From the NCBI GenBank assembly GCA_025991245.1, contig BQMJ01000014.1:186001-250000 (forward strand): DNA of 64,000 bases, read 5' to 3'. The notes below the pieces were generated by a model. It ran no database searches. It was not told the DNA's origin and saw nothing but the letters and a program-made list of their open reading frames with translations. Positions 33,300-44,567 of the stretch are shown one piece after another (the stretch's first letter is position 1; each line of letters opens with the position of its first letter). Source of the DNA: Galdieria partita. Lineage: Eukaryota; Rhodophyta; Bangiophyceae; Galdieriales; Galdieriaceae. A program made the translations under genes and the position numbers.

Positions 33300-34442
33300 A
33301 TGTATTCACAGAGAGGCTCACCTCGTTTTATACCAAAAAGTCAAGAAACGTTTCATTCCAAAGACTCTCTGAACAGCAGGTTCGAGGCTTTTGAAGTGTT
33401 GGTGGGAAGTATCAAAGAACGAACCCTGCATATGAGAGGAAGAGCTGCCTTAGTCCTTCCATATCTAAAAGCAACCTTCCCAGGGTTTCAATCAAAGTAT
33501 GGAGCTTTAGTTACACATGCGTTGAAGTCTTTAGTAGCGGCTTTGTATTATATTTCAGTTTCAGTTAGCCTTACTGTTTTTAACAAGTCTATTTTTCAAA
33601 ACTATGACTTTCAAGAAACTACAGTACTGGTTAGTAGTCAGCTATCCATTACTATTCTTCTTTTGTCTATTCTTCGAAAGACACAGCTCATATCGATTGA
33701 TGATTTTCAGTGGGACTTGTTTGTTGCCTGTTGGCCATTATCTTTGTCTTACTATCTTATGTTGGTGACAAGCATGGTTGGATTAAGAGACACAAATCTG
33801 GTGATATACAATACGTTGAGAAGAACTACTGTATTCTTTGTTCTCGTTTTAGAAAAGGTTATTCTTGGTAAGAAAGCTTCGTGGGGAGTTGTAGCAAGTG
33901 TTATGGTGTTGTTGTCTGGAACTATGGTCGCTGCTCTATTTGATATGTCTTTTTCAACATATGGCTATTTTATGGTTTTTTTAGCAAATCTAACAACAGC
34001 AGTATATTTGGTACTTATCCGATATACCCGAGATCGGACAAATTTAGATAACTTTGGTATTTTGTATTATTGTTCAGTCTCTTGTTTGCCTCTCTTCTTA
34101 TTTACGGGTGTCTTGGATGGAAGTTTAAGGAGACTATTTATACATGCTCCTCATTATGAGCTTTCTTTTTGGATTTTTTTTATTTTGGCTTGTTCATTTG
34201 GTTTTATCATCAACCATTCCATCTATTACAACACCACGACGAACTCTGCATTGACTCAGAATATTTCAGCTCAAGTGAAGGATTTGGTATTGCTTGTTTC
34301 TAGTTACTATTTCTTTCATCCTCAAAAGTCGTCAGTTTGGGGTCATATGGGTGTCGCCACTAGTTTTATCGGTGGCCTTTTATATATAGTTGCCAAAATA
34401 TTGGAAATGAAAAGAGCACTGGAAGAATTACCAAATAAATGA
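33300..34442 (+). CDS. Nucleotide-sugar transporter, GDP-mannose / SLC35D-like
   Basis: A single-exon gene of 380 residues has about ten hydrophobic helices and the drug/metabolite-transporter fold of triose-phosphate and nucleotide-sugar antiporters. Recognisable segments are V-S-L-T-V-F-N-K-S-I-F, S-S-Q-L-S-I-T-I-L, V-G-L-R-D-T-N-L-V-I-Y-N-T-L-R-R-T-T, and the late L-T-Q-N-I-S-A-Q-V-K-D-L. Relatives exchange a nucleotide sugar for the nucleoside monophosphate across Golgi or ER membranes. The first 70 residues are hydrophilic and basic, so a plastid envelope location is not excluded. Substrate cannot be read from sequence; the canonical G-A-L-N-K GDP-mannose motif is not seen. Confidence 0.75.
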   Translation: MYSQRGSPRFIPKSQETFHSKDSLNSRFEAFEVLVGSIKERTLHMRGRAALVLPYLKATFPGFQSKYGALVTHALKSLVAALYYISVSVSLTVFNKSIFQNYDFQETTVLVSSQLSITILLLSILRKTQLISIDDFQWDLFVACWPLSLSYYLMLVTSMVGLRDTNLVIYNTLRRTTVFFVLVLEKVILGKKASWGVVASVMVLLSGTMVAALFDMSFSTYGYFMVFLANLTTAVYLVLIRYTRDRTNLDNFGILYYCSVSCLPLFLFTGVLDGSLRRLFIHAPHYELSFWIFFILACSFGFIINHSIYYNTTTNSALTQNISAQVKDLVLLVSSYYFFHPQKSSVWGHMGVATSFIGGLLYIVAKILEMKRALEELPNK

Positions 34443-34671
34443 GGATATATCGATATCCAATATATATAGAAGGATGTTGACCAAATTGTAAGAAATTCCG
34501 TTGTCTTCATTATTTACTTGTATCAAAATGATGGCTTCTATTCCAGTGCCTACCAAGAAGAGTAAAGATGATCTCTCTGGTTGAAAAGTTTGTCCCTTTT
34601 CCCAAAAAACACAAGAAACCAGTCTAGACAAAATCGTCCATCACAAACTGACCAAATGAATATCTCTCTCT

Positions 34672-35914
34672 CTACAAAATATGGTCTTCTTCTGTACGCA
34701 ATTGTTTTGAAGTCTTTCCCGAATAAAGGAAATGCTTGCACGTAGCATAAACTGTGAAGCAAATTGCTGCTGCAGGCTACACCCATTTCACAATTCAACC
34801 TATGAAACTTTGCAAATCCCTACTTACCATGTGGAATAAGACACGAGGTCGTATACCATGCAAAAATCCTCGAATTCCTTCTTCATAATAAATGCTCTTC
34901 ATAGCCGATGTCATGTTCCTATATCTTCTGGCTCCTCTCTAACGGCATTTCTTTCTATCAATATCGAAAAATTATCGAACATGATGTCTTCTACTCACCT
35001 CGCCTTGTGTCTGCAATCTGGTACGAACCACATCGAATGGATTAGTAACTGCACTTGCACATGCACCTGCCATAGCACCTGCCAAAAGCTGACTTGTTAC
35101 GGATAGTTCATCAGGAGCAATATTTCTCCGTTTATGAATAATCTTCTTACAACTCTCATACACTGTGAAATGTATAGCTGTAAAAGGGACATTCATGATT
35201 AATGTCGTTTTGTAACCTTTGCTTCAGTTAAGTACCGCCATAAATGGATCATAAAACAGTATACAAACTAACCAACAAAAAATGCTGAGATGCCATGTTG
35301 CCTATATACAGTCGAAATACAGTGAAAAATATTCGAATAGCTACTCGACTTTAACTGCATTCTTTGCTTTACCACATCAAATGGGGCCATAATTCCATCT
35401 GCAACAATAGTAGCTAAACCTCCTGCTGCAGAAGTAGCAAGAGGATGGTGTTGACTGTTTCTGAAAAACGTCTCAAAACAACTTTACATAAACGAACGAA
35501 TACATACTTGTTTCCACCAAAAGCTTCCTTTGCTGCTTCATATGCTGCAAAATAAACAGCATGTGCAGGACCAGCACTTAGTAATACCGCACTAACTCCT
35601 CGCCACAAACGTGGAACACCTTCATGTACGATAACGGAATGAACTGCTCTGAAGATGGATTGTTTCATATCTAATGCAGACATATATGACTGCATTCGGG
35701 TTTTTATAGTATCAACTGGATACATAACACTATGTTCTGCCATTCCTGCGACAGCTCCTGCAGTCATATGTTCCCAAGGTGTTAAATCCTCGTCGTCTTC
35801 AGGTTCCAGTGCAATAGCTTGACGACGTCCTAAAAACTTTTTTTCACTTTTCGTTCTCAAACAGAGATACTACTGACTTTTTGAAACACTTGGGTCATCT
35901 CCGTAAGCTGCCAT
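34672..35914 (-). CDS. Mitochondrial carrier, mitoferrin (MRS3/4) type
   Basis: A multi-exon gene reads from M-A-A-Y-G-D-D-P at 35914 to TAG at 34674. All three tandem carrier repeats are present, with the signatures P-V-D-T-I-K-T-R, P-F-D-V-V-K-Q-R and P-F-D-V-V-R-T-R. The segments H-M-T-A-G-A-V-A-G-M-A-E-H and M-N-V-P-F-T-A-I-H-F-T-V-Y-E are typical of mitoferrins, which import iron across the inner membrane for heme and Fe-S synthesis. The join between the tiny first exon and the second is uncertain (gap about 37-50 bp); the last exon (Y-A-T-C-K-H-F-L) is short. SAM carriers are the nearest alternative. Confidence 0.82.
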
Positions 35915-35988
35915 GACAAAAACACAAGAGAAAATTTTCAACTTGTGCAAACACTGACAGAAATCCCATTCCATTCCGGCGTTTGGCC
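35915..35988. promoter_or_regulatory. 74-bp divergent interval between mitoferrin and DPH1 starts
   Basis: These bases separate two start codons on opposite strands and must contain or adjoin both promoters. No TATA-like box is apparent. Function is inferred from position alone. Confidence 0.35.
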
Positions 35989-37206
35989 ATGTCGTGTTCA
36001 GAGAACAGAAACTTTCCTGTAAGAGAAGGAACAAAAGTAGGTAACAGAAATAATGCTGCGGGGTCTGTTTCTCTTGTTGCTGGGTCTAGTAGAAGACCAA
36101 CTCGTTTGACAAACAGAATACCGGACGATATTCTTCTCAATCCACAGTTGAACCAAGATATTCAATTGCTTCCCCCTAATTATGACTTTGAAATACACAA
36201 GGCAATATGGAGAATGAGGCGTCAAAATGCCAAGAAAGTTGCTTTGCAAATGCCAGAAGGTCTTACCATGTTTGCAACAGTCATTGCGAATATCTTTAGA
36301 AAGTATGCCGCAGTTCAAGTAGTAATTTTAGGGGATGTAACTTATGGGGCTTGTTGTGTGGATGATTATACCGCAGTTATGTTAGGTTGTGATTTTCTCA
36401 TACATTATGGACATAGTTGTTTGATTCCTGTGCAGGATTGCAAAATTCCCGTTATGTATGTCTTTGTCAGTATTCGATTTCAAGTAGACCATCTTGTAGC
36501 TTGTTTGTTAAAGGAGTTTTCAAGAGATACAAAAATTGCACTTGTAGGCACTGTTCAATTTGTGTCAAGTCTTCCTGAAGTAAGGGAGAAGTTGGAAGCT
36601 GAAGGATTTCAAAATGTGTATATTCCTCAGTGCAAGCCTTTGTCACCAGGAGAAATACTAGGCTGCACTTCCCCTCAGTTATCAGATACTGACGCTTTAG
36701 TATATGTGGCAGATGGTCGGTTTCATTTGGAGTCTGTCATGATTTCCAATCCTTCTGTTCCTGCCTATCGTTATGATCCTTACTCAAAGATTCTCACGAG
36801 AGAGAGATATGATCATGATAGAATGAAACAAGTTCGAGAGCAATCCATTGCACGTGCGAAGTATGCGCAACGTTGGGGAGTTATTCTGGGAACTTTGGGA
36901 AGACAAGGTTCTCTGAAAATATTGAGTCGTCTTTCTAGTGCTCTTAAGGAAGAAGGAAAGAAATATACAGTAGTGATGATCAGTGAGTTGAGTCCTCATA
37001 GGTTATCTTTATTTTGTGATTCTATTGATGTTTGGGTACAGATAGCCTGCCCTCGGCTATCGATTGATTGGGGTCACGAATACCAAAAGCCATTATTGAC
37101 TTGTTACGAAGCCTTTGTTGCATTAGGAAAGTATCGTTGGCAGTCGATATATCCAATGGATTATTATGCCAAGGATGGGAAGCAGTGGTCCAATTATTAT
37201 CATTAA
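35989..37206 (+). CDS. DPH1: Diphthamide biosynthesis protein 1
   Basis: A single-exon gene of 405 residues (ATG 35989; an upstream TTG is not needed). DPH1/DPH2 are non-classical radical-SAM enzymes that transfer the 3-amino-3-carboxypropyl group from SAM to a histidine of elongation factor 2, the first step to diphthamide. The three widely spaced cluster cysteines can be seen: T-Y-G-A-C-C-V-D-D near residue 122, I-L-G-C-T-S near 225, and [12 protein letters not shown] near 352. Q-M-P-E-G-L matches the family start of the domain. DPH1 rather than DPH2 is favoured because all three cysteines are present. It is divergent from mitoferrin and converges on FNTA with a 24 bp gap. Confidence 0.9.
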   Translation: MSCSENRNFPVREGTKVGNRNNAAGSVSLVAGSSRRPTRLTNRIPDDILLNPQLNQDIQLLPPNYDFEIHKAIWRMRRQNAKKVALQMPEGLTMFATVIANIFRKYAAVQVVILGDVTYGACCVDDYTAVMLGCDFLIHYGHSCLIPVQDCKIPVMYVFVSIRFQVDHLVACLLKEFSRDTKIALVGTVQFVSSLPEVREKLEAEGFQNVYIPQCKPLSPGEILGCTSPQLSDTDALVYVADGRFHLESVMISNPSVPAYRYDPYSKILTRERYDHDRMKQVREQSIARAKYAQRWGVILGTLGRQGSLKILSRLSSALKEEGKKYTVVMISELSPHRLSLFCDSIDVWVQIACPRLSIDWGHEYQKPLLTCYEAFVALGKYRWQSIYPMDYYAKDGKQWSNYYH

Positions 37207-37230
37207 TGCAAATATTCTTTGAACAACTCG

Positions 37231-38444
37231 TTACTTTGGGCTTTGTATCATGAGTTGTTCATTCCAAAAGGATTGATGAAATGTATCTAATTCAGTTTTC
37301 AGTTGACTACACATAAGCCAAATGAGGACTGCAGTCGTAGAAATTTCATTCATGCTTACTTACTTACAAATGGCTTGAGCTTCGGATAGTTCACCCTTAT
37401 TCATAAGAATATTGAACCAAGTAATCCTTACCAGTCGATTATGTTTTTGCTCTTCAAGTAAATTTTGAACTGCTTGAGTTATCGAGGGAAAGAGATGCCA
37501 TTCTTCCTCCTCCATAAGAAATAAAAAAGAAATGTCAAGTATTCATCAACTTACCATTATCTACAACTTGCCACAAATAATACCAAGCACTTTCATTCAT
37601 AAAAGATCTCTGCAATATCTCCCATGCATAATAAGCTTCCGACTGTCGAAGTTCCAAAGAAATGACAGCTGTCTTCATACTCAAAAATATAACAAAGTAT
37701 CGATAATTCCAGGCAGAATTATTGCGAAAGTCCATTTCTAAGAACTTTTTGGAAAAAGCTTCCTCACCCTGACTTGTTATTGAAGAAATATTCCAAAGAC
37801 ATTATCACGACATACCAATAATTGAAAACGATAAACAACCCATTGTCGATGAGACCAAGCATGATAATTCTTGGCATCTTCAAGTAAAATGGTTTCAGTA
37901 AATTCCAGTTCTTCTTGTGGATTTTCTAGAAAAGTACAAAGAAATCTTCGATGGAACCATATCTAACAGTGAAAAACGAATACAACATAAGCAACCCATC
38001 AACCTCCCATTCACAAGAGTATTCTACCCTACTTGATAGTTTTTGGGATTCTGCAAACCCAATTCGTTGCATATTTCCAATTCTTGTTGTAATAAAGACA
38101 TCTGTTGACTCCTTCGTAGTATTTGACGTCGAAAGTCCCAGCAACTATAATCTGCAGGATTGTTCTGAATCGCTGCAAGAGAAACTTTCAATGCCCTTTC
38201 ACTGTACTCTTTTCGTTTCAATAATATTCTGAATAGTGCAGATATCCATAAAAAGTCGGTTTCATAATCTATAGGAGCTGACCTCTCGGGTTCTAGTATT
38301 CACCAAGTCTCTATCGAAGAGTCTTCAAAAAAGCAATGCAGACTTACTAAGATATTCTTCAATGTCTTGTATAATGTCTTGACATAATTCCAACAATGCT
38401 TTAGTATCCGTTTTCAACTCCACGTCTTGAAACAATGGCAACAT
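37231..38444 (-). CDS. FNTA: Protein farnesyl/geranylgeranyltransferase type I alpha subunit
   Basis: A multi-exon gene starts M-L-P-L-F-Q-D-V-E-L (ATG 38444) and ends Q-S-P-K with TAA at 37233. The protein is built of prenyltransferase alpha repeats: N-P-A-D-Y-S-C-W-D-F-R-R, N-P-K-N-Y-Q-V-W-H-H-R-R, D-A-K-N-Y-H-A-W-S-H-R-Q-W, and N-S-A-W-N-Y-R-Y. These Trp-containing helical hairpins are diagnostic. Paired with a beta subunit, the enzyme attaches farnesyl or geranylgeranyl groups to CaaX proteins. The N-terminal exon is less conserved. It is divergent from PheRS alpha, with only 35 bp between start codons. Confidence 0.87.
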
Positions 38445-38479
38445 GAACACGCACGAATCACACTGCACAGAATTCCAAA
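38445..38479. promoter_or_regulatory. 35-bp divergent interval between FNTA and PheRS alpha starts
   Basis: Only 35 bases separate the start codons of two divergent genes. Both 5' leaders must be very short or overlap, and core promoter elements must lie in or beyond the coding starts. Promoter function is inferred from position. Confidence 0.4.
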
Positions 38480-40185
38480 ATGGATACGACGATGGAACAA
38501 GTAGTCATACAAGAGTTGGAAAAAAACTCCAGTATACCAGACTCTGGTATATTTGCAAGTGAAAGAGGATTGGATCATTCGGTTCTTGTAGATAGTGTTC
38601 TGAAGAGTTTGATTGGACGTGAAATAGTGGAAGCAAAGCCCATATCTCACGAACACTGGTTGGTTACAAAGGAAGGACAAGAATATGCAGAAATAGGATC
38701 TCCAGAGTTACGAACTTTTCAGTCAGTTGGTTCAGAAGGCGCAACAGTTGAAGAAATTCAAAGCAAACTTGGAGTAGTTGGCAAGCTAGGTATACAGCAA
38801 TGTCTAAAGAGAGGCTGGTTGAAGTTGGATAAGGAAACCAAAAAACTCTTTCCCCAAGTGACTCAAGTAATAGATGATACAGCTGTAAGTATATTGTATT
38901 ATTGTTGGGTTGTTGAATCTATTTCTGATGAGTGATTAGGAAAAGCTTAAGCGTTTGTCTCTGAACCCACAATCGGCAGAACTGAGTTTACAGGACTTGA
39001 AAGAACTCAAATCCCGAAAGTTGGTTCAATCAAAGACACTTAAGACTTTTTCTATTCAAAAAGGTCGTCGATTCTCTCAATTCCATGAGCAAGTGGCTAC
39101 AGATTTGTCGAAAGAGTATCTTATTGCGTCATTTATGTTTAGTTTTGTGTCTCAATATTACGGAATAGGATGATGGAATCGGGAAGTTGGAGAAATGCTT
39201 CTTTCAAGGAATATAATTTTGAAGCTAGTGGAAAGCCATTGATTGGCGGCTTCCTACATCCACTTATGAAAGTACGGGAACAAATACGTTACATCTTTTT
39301 AGGAATGGGATTCGAAGAAATGCCAACCAATCAATATGTTGAAAGCAGTTTTTGGAATTTTGATGCTCTTTTTCAACCTCAACAACACCCTGCAAGAGAT
39401 GCACACGACACTTTCTTTTTATCGGATCCTGCTTTCTCGAAGCCATGCAAAGACCGAGAATATGTTCATCGTGTTTGCAAAGTACATCAGCAAGGTAAAT
39501 ATTTTCTTTAAATGGATATTATAAAATGAAGAAGACAAATTGAGGTGCTTATGGTTCTTTGGGTTATCGTTATCCTTGGTCAGAAATGGAGTCTCAAAAG
39601 AATATTTTGCGAACACATACCACTGCAATATCCACGAAAATGTTGTACCATTTGGCACAAAAGGAACACTTTGTTCCTAAGAAATATTTTTCGATAGACC
39701 GCGTGTTTCGTAATGAAAACTTGGATGCTACTCATCTGGCTGAATTTCATCAAATAGAAGGACTTATTGCTGATCGCAATTTAACTATTGGAGACTTGAA
39801 AGGAGTTATCCATTATTTCTTTTCACAGTAAGTATTTGTTGAAAGCAATATAGTTGTTCACTGATGATGATGATACAGATTGGGAATGTCCCAACTCAAG
39901 TTCAAACCTACCTATAATCCTTATACGGAGCCTTCGATGGAAATATTTGCTTTTCATGAGGGACTAGGAAAGTGGGTTGAAGTAGGCAACTCGGGAGTTT
40001 TCCGACCAGAAATGTTATTGCCGATGAAGTTGCCTGAAGATGTTACTGTCATAGCTTGGGGTCTCTCATTGGAACGTCCTACTATGATACTTTATGGAGT
40101 ACGAAATATTCGAGAATTGTTTGGTCACAAAGTGGATATGGAAGCCATTCAAAGTTATCCTTTATGCCGTTTGGGAATAGAATGA
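38480..40185 (+). CDS. FARSA: Cytosolic phenylalanyl-tRNA synthetase alpha subunit
   Basis: Five exons (38480-38884, 38940-39115, 39169-39494, 39545-39827, 39879-40185) with introns of 50-55 bp encode 498 residues, close to the human 508. The N terminus holds winged-helix DNA-binding-like domains. The class II catalytic core follows: [14 protein letters not shown] (motif 1 region), [10 protein letters not shown] (motif 2), [10 protein letters not shown], and G-L-S-L-E-R-P-T-M (motif 3). [16 protein letters not shown] matches the family. It charges cytosolic tRNA-Phe as an alpha2-beta2 enzyme. The beta subunit is not in the window. It converges on malonyl-CoA decarboxylase with a 27 bp gap. 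Confidence 0.93.
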
Positions 40186-40212
40186 AAAAGTATCTTACAA
40201 AAATATATATTT

Positions 40213-41991
40213 CTATAATGAAGAAGAACAATGATGAGTATCTACTAGATTGGCCAATTGTTGCAATCGAGTTGCTTCTTCTGCAACAGCTAAAGTATCA
40301 CTTTCATAGAAGCGCAACATATTCCTTTCTTGATCTTCTCGTTTGTAACGGTAGTTCACTGTAATACCTAAACTTTGTCGTAACCTTCTTCTCGATAAAT
40401 CCGCCATAAAGTTGATACGATACAATTCCGCTCCATTACTAAAATGCATTCTTGCGACGGAATCTAAACAACGCATTCTTCTTCCTTTGGCATTTAAAAG
40501 AAAATAACTTACAAGTTTCATAAGAGTCTCTTTTCCACTTGTAAGCTTTTGTTCCAACTGAGCTACTTGTTTCACATGATGAGCATCTTGTGTTGCGTTT
40601 TTCAACCAACTCAAAATATCTTCCACAATAGCTGCGTCTCGACTAGTCAATACGAGAGTGTCCCATTGATCTCCTTGAATAACTTTGGAATAGAGCTTCA
40701 TTTGATGAAAAAGCCAAGGTACAAAAAATGGAATAGGAGATAGTGTATAAATATCACCAAAATATTTGAAATTTTCTCTCAATTCTGTAGTTATAACATG
40801 ATTGATAAACTGTTGTTCCATACCTAATCCACCTATAAATGAACGAACTCGAATATGATTAATTACTGCAATAGAGTGTTGTGTTCTCTTGTCCATTGAA
40901 ACAGTATTCGTCTTTAAAATACTTTCATCGTTGATAGGAACGCTATTGGCAAAATGAAAGTGTAGGGTTCCTAATGAATAAGAGGGGATCAACTTGTGTT
41001 TCAAGTTATAAAATCGATAGCCTCTATACAGACGATCCACCAAGTCGTGCATTGAACGACGAATACCCCACTCTTCACGCCAATCATTCAAAGTAAACAT
41101 CAACGAACGACCATTTGATTCGAGTGAACCAGATTCAAAGAGAAGCAAATCTGACTGAAGCAACTGTTCACAAATTTGGTTGACATGATATCTCAATTGA
41201 CGTCCACTCGTGCCTTGTAGAGCTAAGGCATTTCTATTCAACGATAGTGTTCCTCTCAAAAACAAAAGAGCCATGAATCCTTCATTCGAATTGAGTATTC
41301 TCCAAAGTACTTTGAATGCAGGGGAAGTCATCATTTCTCTAGCAACAAGTAAAGGATCTGAATTCATATCCAAAGCACTGTGTAAGGAATATTCTCCTGA
41401 TTCTGTTTGTTCTTCTAGCAACGAAACATCGGAATCTTGAAAAACTTCAGCGGACTCCGAAAACCGGGATACTTCTTGGGTCCATTGACTAATCCGTTTC
41501 AGCCTTCCCAAAACTTCCGAATCTGACAACGTAAAGTCCTGCATAAAATTCTGAACAAGTCTCGCTCTTGGTTCCAACAGTAATTTGTTCATATGTTGAG
41601 CAAGAAGACTTGCAACGTGCTGACAAAATATTTCTTGATATTTCCTTGCCGATGAACCCCACGGATTCAAATCGACAGGTTCGCTAGTAAACATTGTCCG
41701 CACTTGAGTTATCAATCGTCTATTCGACTCTTCTTCTTCCTGCTTACTGTTTGAAACTTTGACTGTACTATTGTCAGTTACTGACTTGTTTTCGACTTTG
41801 AGAGTGGAGCGATTCATCAAGGATTGTACGTATCTCGCTGCCAATTCGCTGGGTAATAATCTCTCCTGGCTTGAATAAGAATCCTTTGCCAAGACGGAAA
41901 ACCGCTTGTAAACAATCTTATGACTTTTCATCTCTATATTCTTTGTTCGTGCTATCCGACCCAACCAGCAGCCAATAGACTTGAAGCGCAT
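40213..41991 (-). CDS. MLYCD: Malonyl-CoA decarboxylase
   Basis: A single-exon gene of 592 residues. The C-terminal half has the decarboxylase signature: Y-T-L-S-P-I-P-F-F-V-P-W-L, then C-L-D-S-V-A-R-M-H-F-S-N-G-A (the H-F-x-N-G-A histidine is catalytic in the human enzyme), R-I-N-F-M-A-D-L-S and V-N-Y-R-Y. The enzyme turns malonyl-CoA into acetyl-CoA plus CO2, controlling fatty-acid oxidation or degrading malonate. The human catalytic serine segment (F-Y-S-I-S) aligns with I-N-H-I-R here, so that serine is not evident. The N terminus (residues 1-45, Arg/Lys/Ser-rich) looks like a mitochondrial presequence. The last three residues S-S-L are a weak peroxisomal PTS1, so dual targeting is possible. 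Confidence 0.82.
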   Translation of the reverse strand: MRFKSIGCWLGRIARTKNIEMKSHKIVYKRFSVLAKDSYSSQERLLPSELAARYVQSLMNRSTLKVENKSVTDNSTVKVSNSKQEEEESNRRLITQVRTMFTSEPVDLNPWGSSARKYQEIFCQHVASLLAQHMNKLLLEPRARLVQNFMQDFTLSDSEVLGRLKRISQWTQEVSRFSESAEVFQDSDVSLLEEQTESGEYSLHSALDMNSDPLLVAREMMTSPAFKVLWRILNSNEGFMALLFLRGTLSLNRNALALQGTSGRQLRYHVNQICEQLLQSDLLLFESGSLESNGRSLMFTLNDWREEWGIRRSMHDLVDRLYRGYRFYNLKHKLIPSYSLGTLHFHFANSVPINDESILKTNTVSMDKRTQHSIAVINHIRVRSFIGGLGMEQQFINHVITTELRENFKYFGDIYTLSPIPFFVPWLFHQMKLYSKVIQGDQWDTLVLTSRDAAIVEDILSWLKNATQDAHHVKQVAQLEQKLTSGKETLMKLVSYFLLNAKGRRMRCLDSVARMHFSNGAELYRINFMADLSRRRLRQSLGITVNYRYKREDQERNMLRFYESDTLAVAEEATRLQQLANLVDTHHCSSSL

Positions 41992-42825
41992 ATTTAAGCC
42001 GAAAAAGTTACTCCTCTATTATACTCCACACTCCCAACTCAAGACCTTAATAATCAACTAATACCAAAAACAGGATAGGCTGATATGGCTATACATGAAG
42101 GAAAGGGATAATTCGATGATGGCTCAATTTGATGCAGTGAAAATGCAACCAACGCTCTACAGTCATCATTTTGTGTTCTTGAAATATCTTTTCACAAGTT
42201 GCTAATAGGGTCAACAAAACTTTTTGGGAAGTTCTAAGCAGACACTTCTTCTTTCAAGGTAACCTGGCCTCGTATCTAAAGGGATTTCTTAGTAAATAGA
42301 ATGGCTTTCCCAATCAAAGCTATATCTCGAATAGTTTCTAAAGGAAGCTAGGAGGAGAATAAGTCTATTTTCCTTTTTCAGTCAGATTCCTTCTCCTCAC
42401 TCCTTTTTTACCCTTATCTCCCTCTCCATTTTTCATTTTTGGTTTATGAAGTTGTTGTCTTGTGAGAGTTAAGTTATAATAGGTTCTCCTTGGATATGCG
42501 TTTATGGGAAAGTTACTCAGTTATCGATATATTCGAGATTCAAAAAAGATATGAAATTGACACATGAGAAATTTATTCAGATTTCTGAACAATAGAGAGA
42601 ATCAAGTCAGTGTCGCATAAGCAATCCTTCCTATAGATATGTCAAATTTTCTGTTTTGAAGTCTATTCAGGACTAGAAATGTTATCCAAACAGTGTTTCA
42701 AGCCAGACAATATCATGTAGGAGGAGAAAGGCGTTTCTACTTCTGTATCGGTAAGACTCCGTCGGTTAAAAGTTAGTTCGCCCATTCTAACAAACAGTCT
42801 AGTGTAAAAATAGGACAAAGAAGGA
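41992..42825. other. Gene-poor interval upstream of the acetate transporter
   Basis: This stretch of about 830 bp contains no convincing coding frame on either strand, no tRNA pattern and no repeat. A pyrimidine-rich tract lies at about 42370-42440. A 68-residue frame on the minus strand (42663-42869) overlaps the next gene and shows no family resemblance. Upstream control of MLYCD (minus strand) and of the acetate transporter is presumed here. Confidence 0.5.
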
Positions 42826-43677
42826 ATGTACCGTCTGAATAGCCATAGACTCGGAGCTATTCTGTGCATTCGGCTTTTAGGACAGCCTGACGTCTATTGG
42901 AATTTTTGTCCAGAGTTATTGGCCGTTTGTATTTTGAGGAGTATGGAACAGCACGAAAGTGATGTGGAGTTTGCAAAGAATGAGAATTATGTCCATGTTG
43001 AAGACTTGAAAGAGATATCTCATATACCAAGAAAGAAAACATTTAGGCACCTTTTTGGAGACCCTATTCCTCTTGGTCTTGCTGCTTTTGCAGGTCCAAC
43101 CCTTGTCTTGAACCTTATTTTAACTGGCGCTCTACCTTCCAAAATTAGCGATATGATTATTGGGCCTGCGTTCTTCTATGGAGGACTTGGTCAAGCCATA
43201 GCTAGTATCTGGTGTCTTATCACAGGCAACTCCTATGGAGCTATCAATTTTGCCACTTATAGTTCCCTTTGGTTGTCTCTGGCTTCGTTGGATGAACTTC
43301 AAGCAGAAGATATTTTGAAGTTTGGTACTGACGGAGGAAAGGTTAATGGAATATTTCTTGTCCAATATGCAGTGATGACCTTTATTCTGATGGTCGGCGC
43401 AATGAGTATCAATTTGGTATTTGTTGTTACTAAGCTGGCTCTGTTCTTAAGTATATGTCTATTATCTGCAGAAAACTTTCGTGGAGACTCAACTGTTCCT
43501 GCTGGAGTATTTGGATGTATTGCTGGTATTTTGGCTTGGTACTCTTGTTCCGCATTTGTTATTAACAACTCATTTGAGTGTTCGGTGCTTCCAATATTTC
43601 CGCTAGGAAAGGATTGGATGCAGAAACTAAGCCGCTATTTACCATGGTCTTCACAACCATGGCCTCCGCATTTATAA
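42826..43677 (+). CDS. Acetate/succinate transporter, GPR1/FUN34/SatP family
   Basis: A single-exon gene of 283 residues (or 244 if the second ATG at 42943 is used, which gives the more typical length of the soluble N terminus). It starts the membrane part with G-D-P-I-P-L-G-L-A-A-F-A, the family N-P-x-P-L-G-L signature in which Asp replaces Asn, and has six hydrophobic helices. N-S-Y-G-A-I-N-F-A-T-Y-S-S and the W-L-S-L-A pattern also match. Relatives move acetate or other short acids with protons across plasma membranes and serve growth on organic acids. This fits a facultatively heterotrophic alga. Confidence 0.82.
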   Translation: MYRLNSHRLGAILCIRLLGQPDVYWNFCPELLAVCILRSMEQHESDVEFAKNENYVHVEDLKEISHIPRKKTFRHLFGDPIPLGLAAFAGPTLVLNLILTGALPSKISDMIIGPAFFYGGLGQAIASIWCLITGNSYGAINFATYSSLWLSLASLDELQAEDILKFGTDGGKVNGIFLVQYAVMTFILMVGAMSINLVFVVTKLALFLSICLLSAENFRGDSTVPAGVFGCIAGILAWYSCSAFVINNSFECSVLPIFPLGKDWMQKLSRYLPWSSQPWPPHL

Positions 43678-44567
43678 GAATAGTCATTGCTTTGATATTG
43701 AAATGCTTTATGACTCGATTGATTTTCGTTATTTGTTCTAGAGGGAATAAAATGAACTCTTATAAATTTCTTATGCTTTAAAAATTTTCATTTTCTCCTA
43801 CTCTTATATGAATCAAATACTGTTAGAATATAATATATTGATCTAAATGCGATACATCATTCAGTGTTGCCTTACTACCATATATATGAGAGAAGGAAGA
43901 GAGCATCTACATTCCGATTAAATAGACGGCATCATCGCCCTCTCATGCAAATAGTGTTGAAGATTGTTTGGTGGAGTAACCCCTTGGACGACGAGTCAGA
44001 GTCGTACTATTTCAACAAGGAAATAAGTTTAGCCATTCAAGGAGAGAATAAGAGAAATAGGAATGTTGAACAGTTTTCACAGACTGTTCTTTCAATAACC
44101 CTAATTACCCGCTTGACGTTGTGAGGACAGAAGTCGTAGGCTTCGAGTCTTGGATTCTGACCCCTTCGTCAAGTACTCCACTCTTTTCCTGTCTTTCCGT
44201 GGGTTTCCAGGACAAAGAAACCGGAATTGTTTCCTTTGTCAAACACGATCCTTCTCTCTATTTCTTGAGTCTGGATATTCTTATTTCCTTGTGTCTTTTC
44301 TCACGTTACTGAGCCTCTGTCTTTCATCTTATAGATACGAAGACACTGGTAGGTATACGTAGTTGGAAAGGGAAATAGTTGTAGGCGACTCAAGTCTTCG
44401 TTATAAACCCAACTTTTTTTTTGCAAGTAATACTTTACAGAGTGTGTTCTGTTAAAGTGGGACTGTGAGGTCCCAACTTGCTACAAATAGATTCTTTCGG
44501 GTTGACATGAATTGAGGTTGCTTGGAATAGAAATATTATAGTGTTTATGTCAATAGTTTGTTGTCCA

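Noticed and set aside
42663-42869. 68-residue frame on the minus strand
   Set aside because: It overlaps the acetate transporter start, has no family resemblance and no splice context.
43864-44124. 86-residue Arg-rich frame on the plus strand
   Set aside because: It starts at TTG and has no domain, no conserved-looking segments and biased composition; not supported as a gene.
44121-44200. Possible tRNA (GGCTTCGAGTC resembles a B box)
   Set aside because: No matching A box, anticodon stem or acceptor stem could be built around it.
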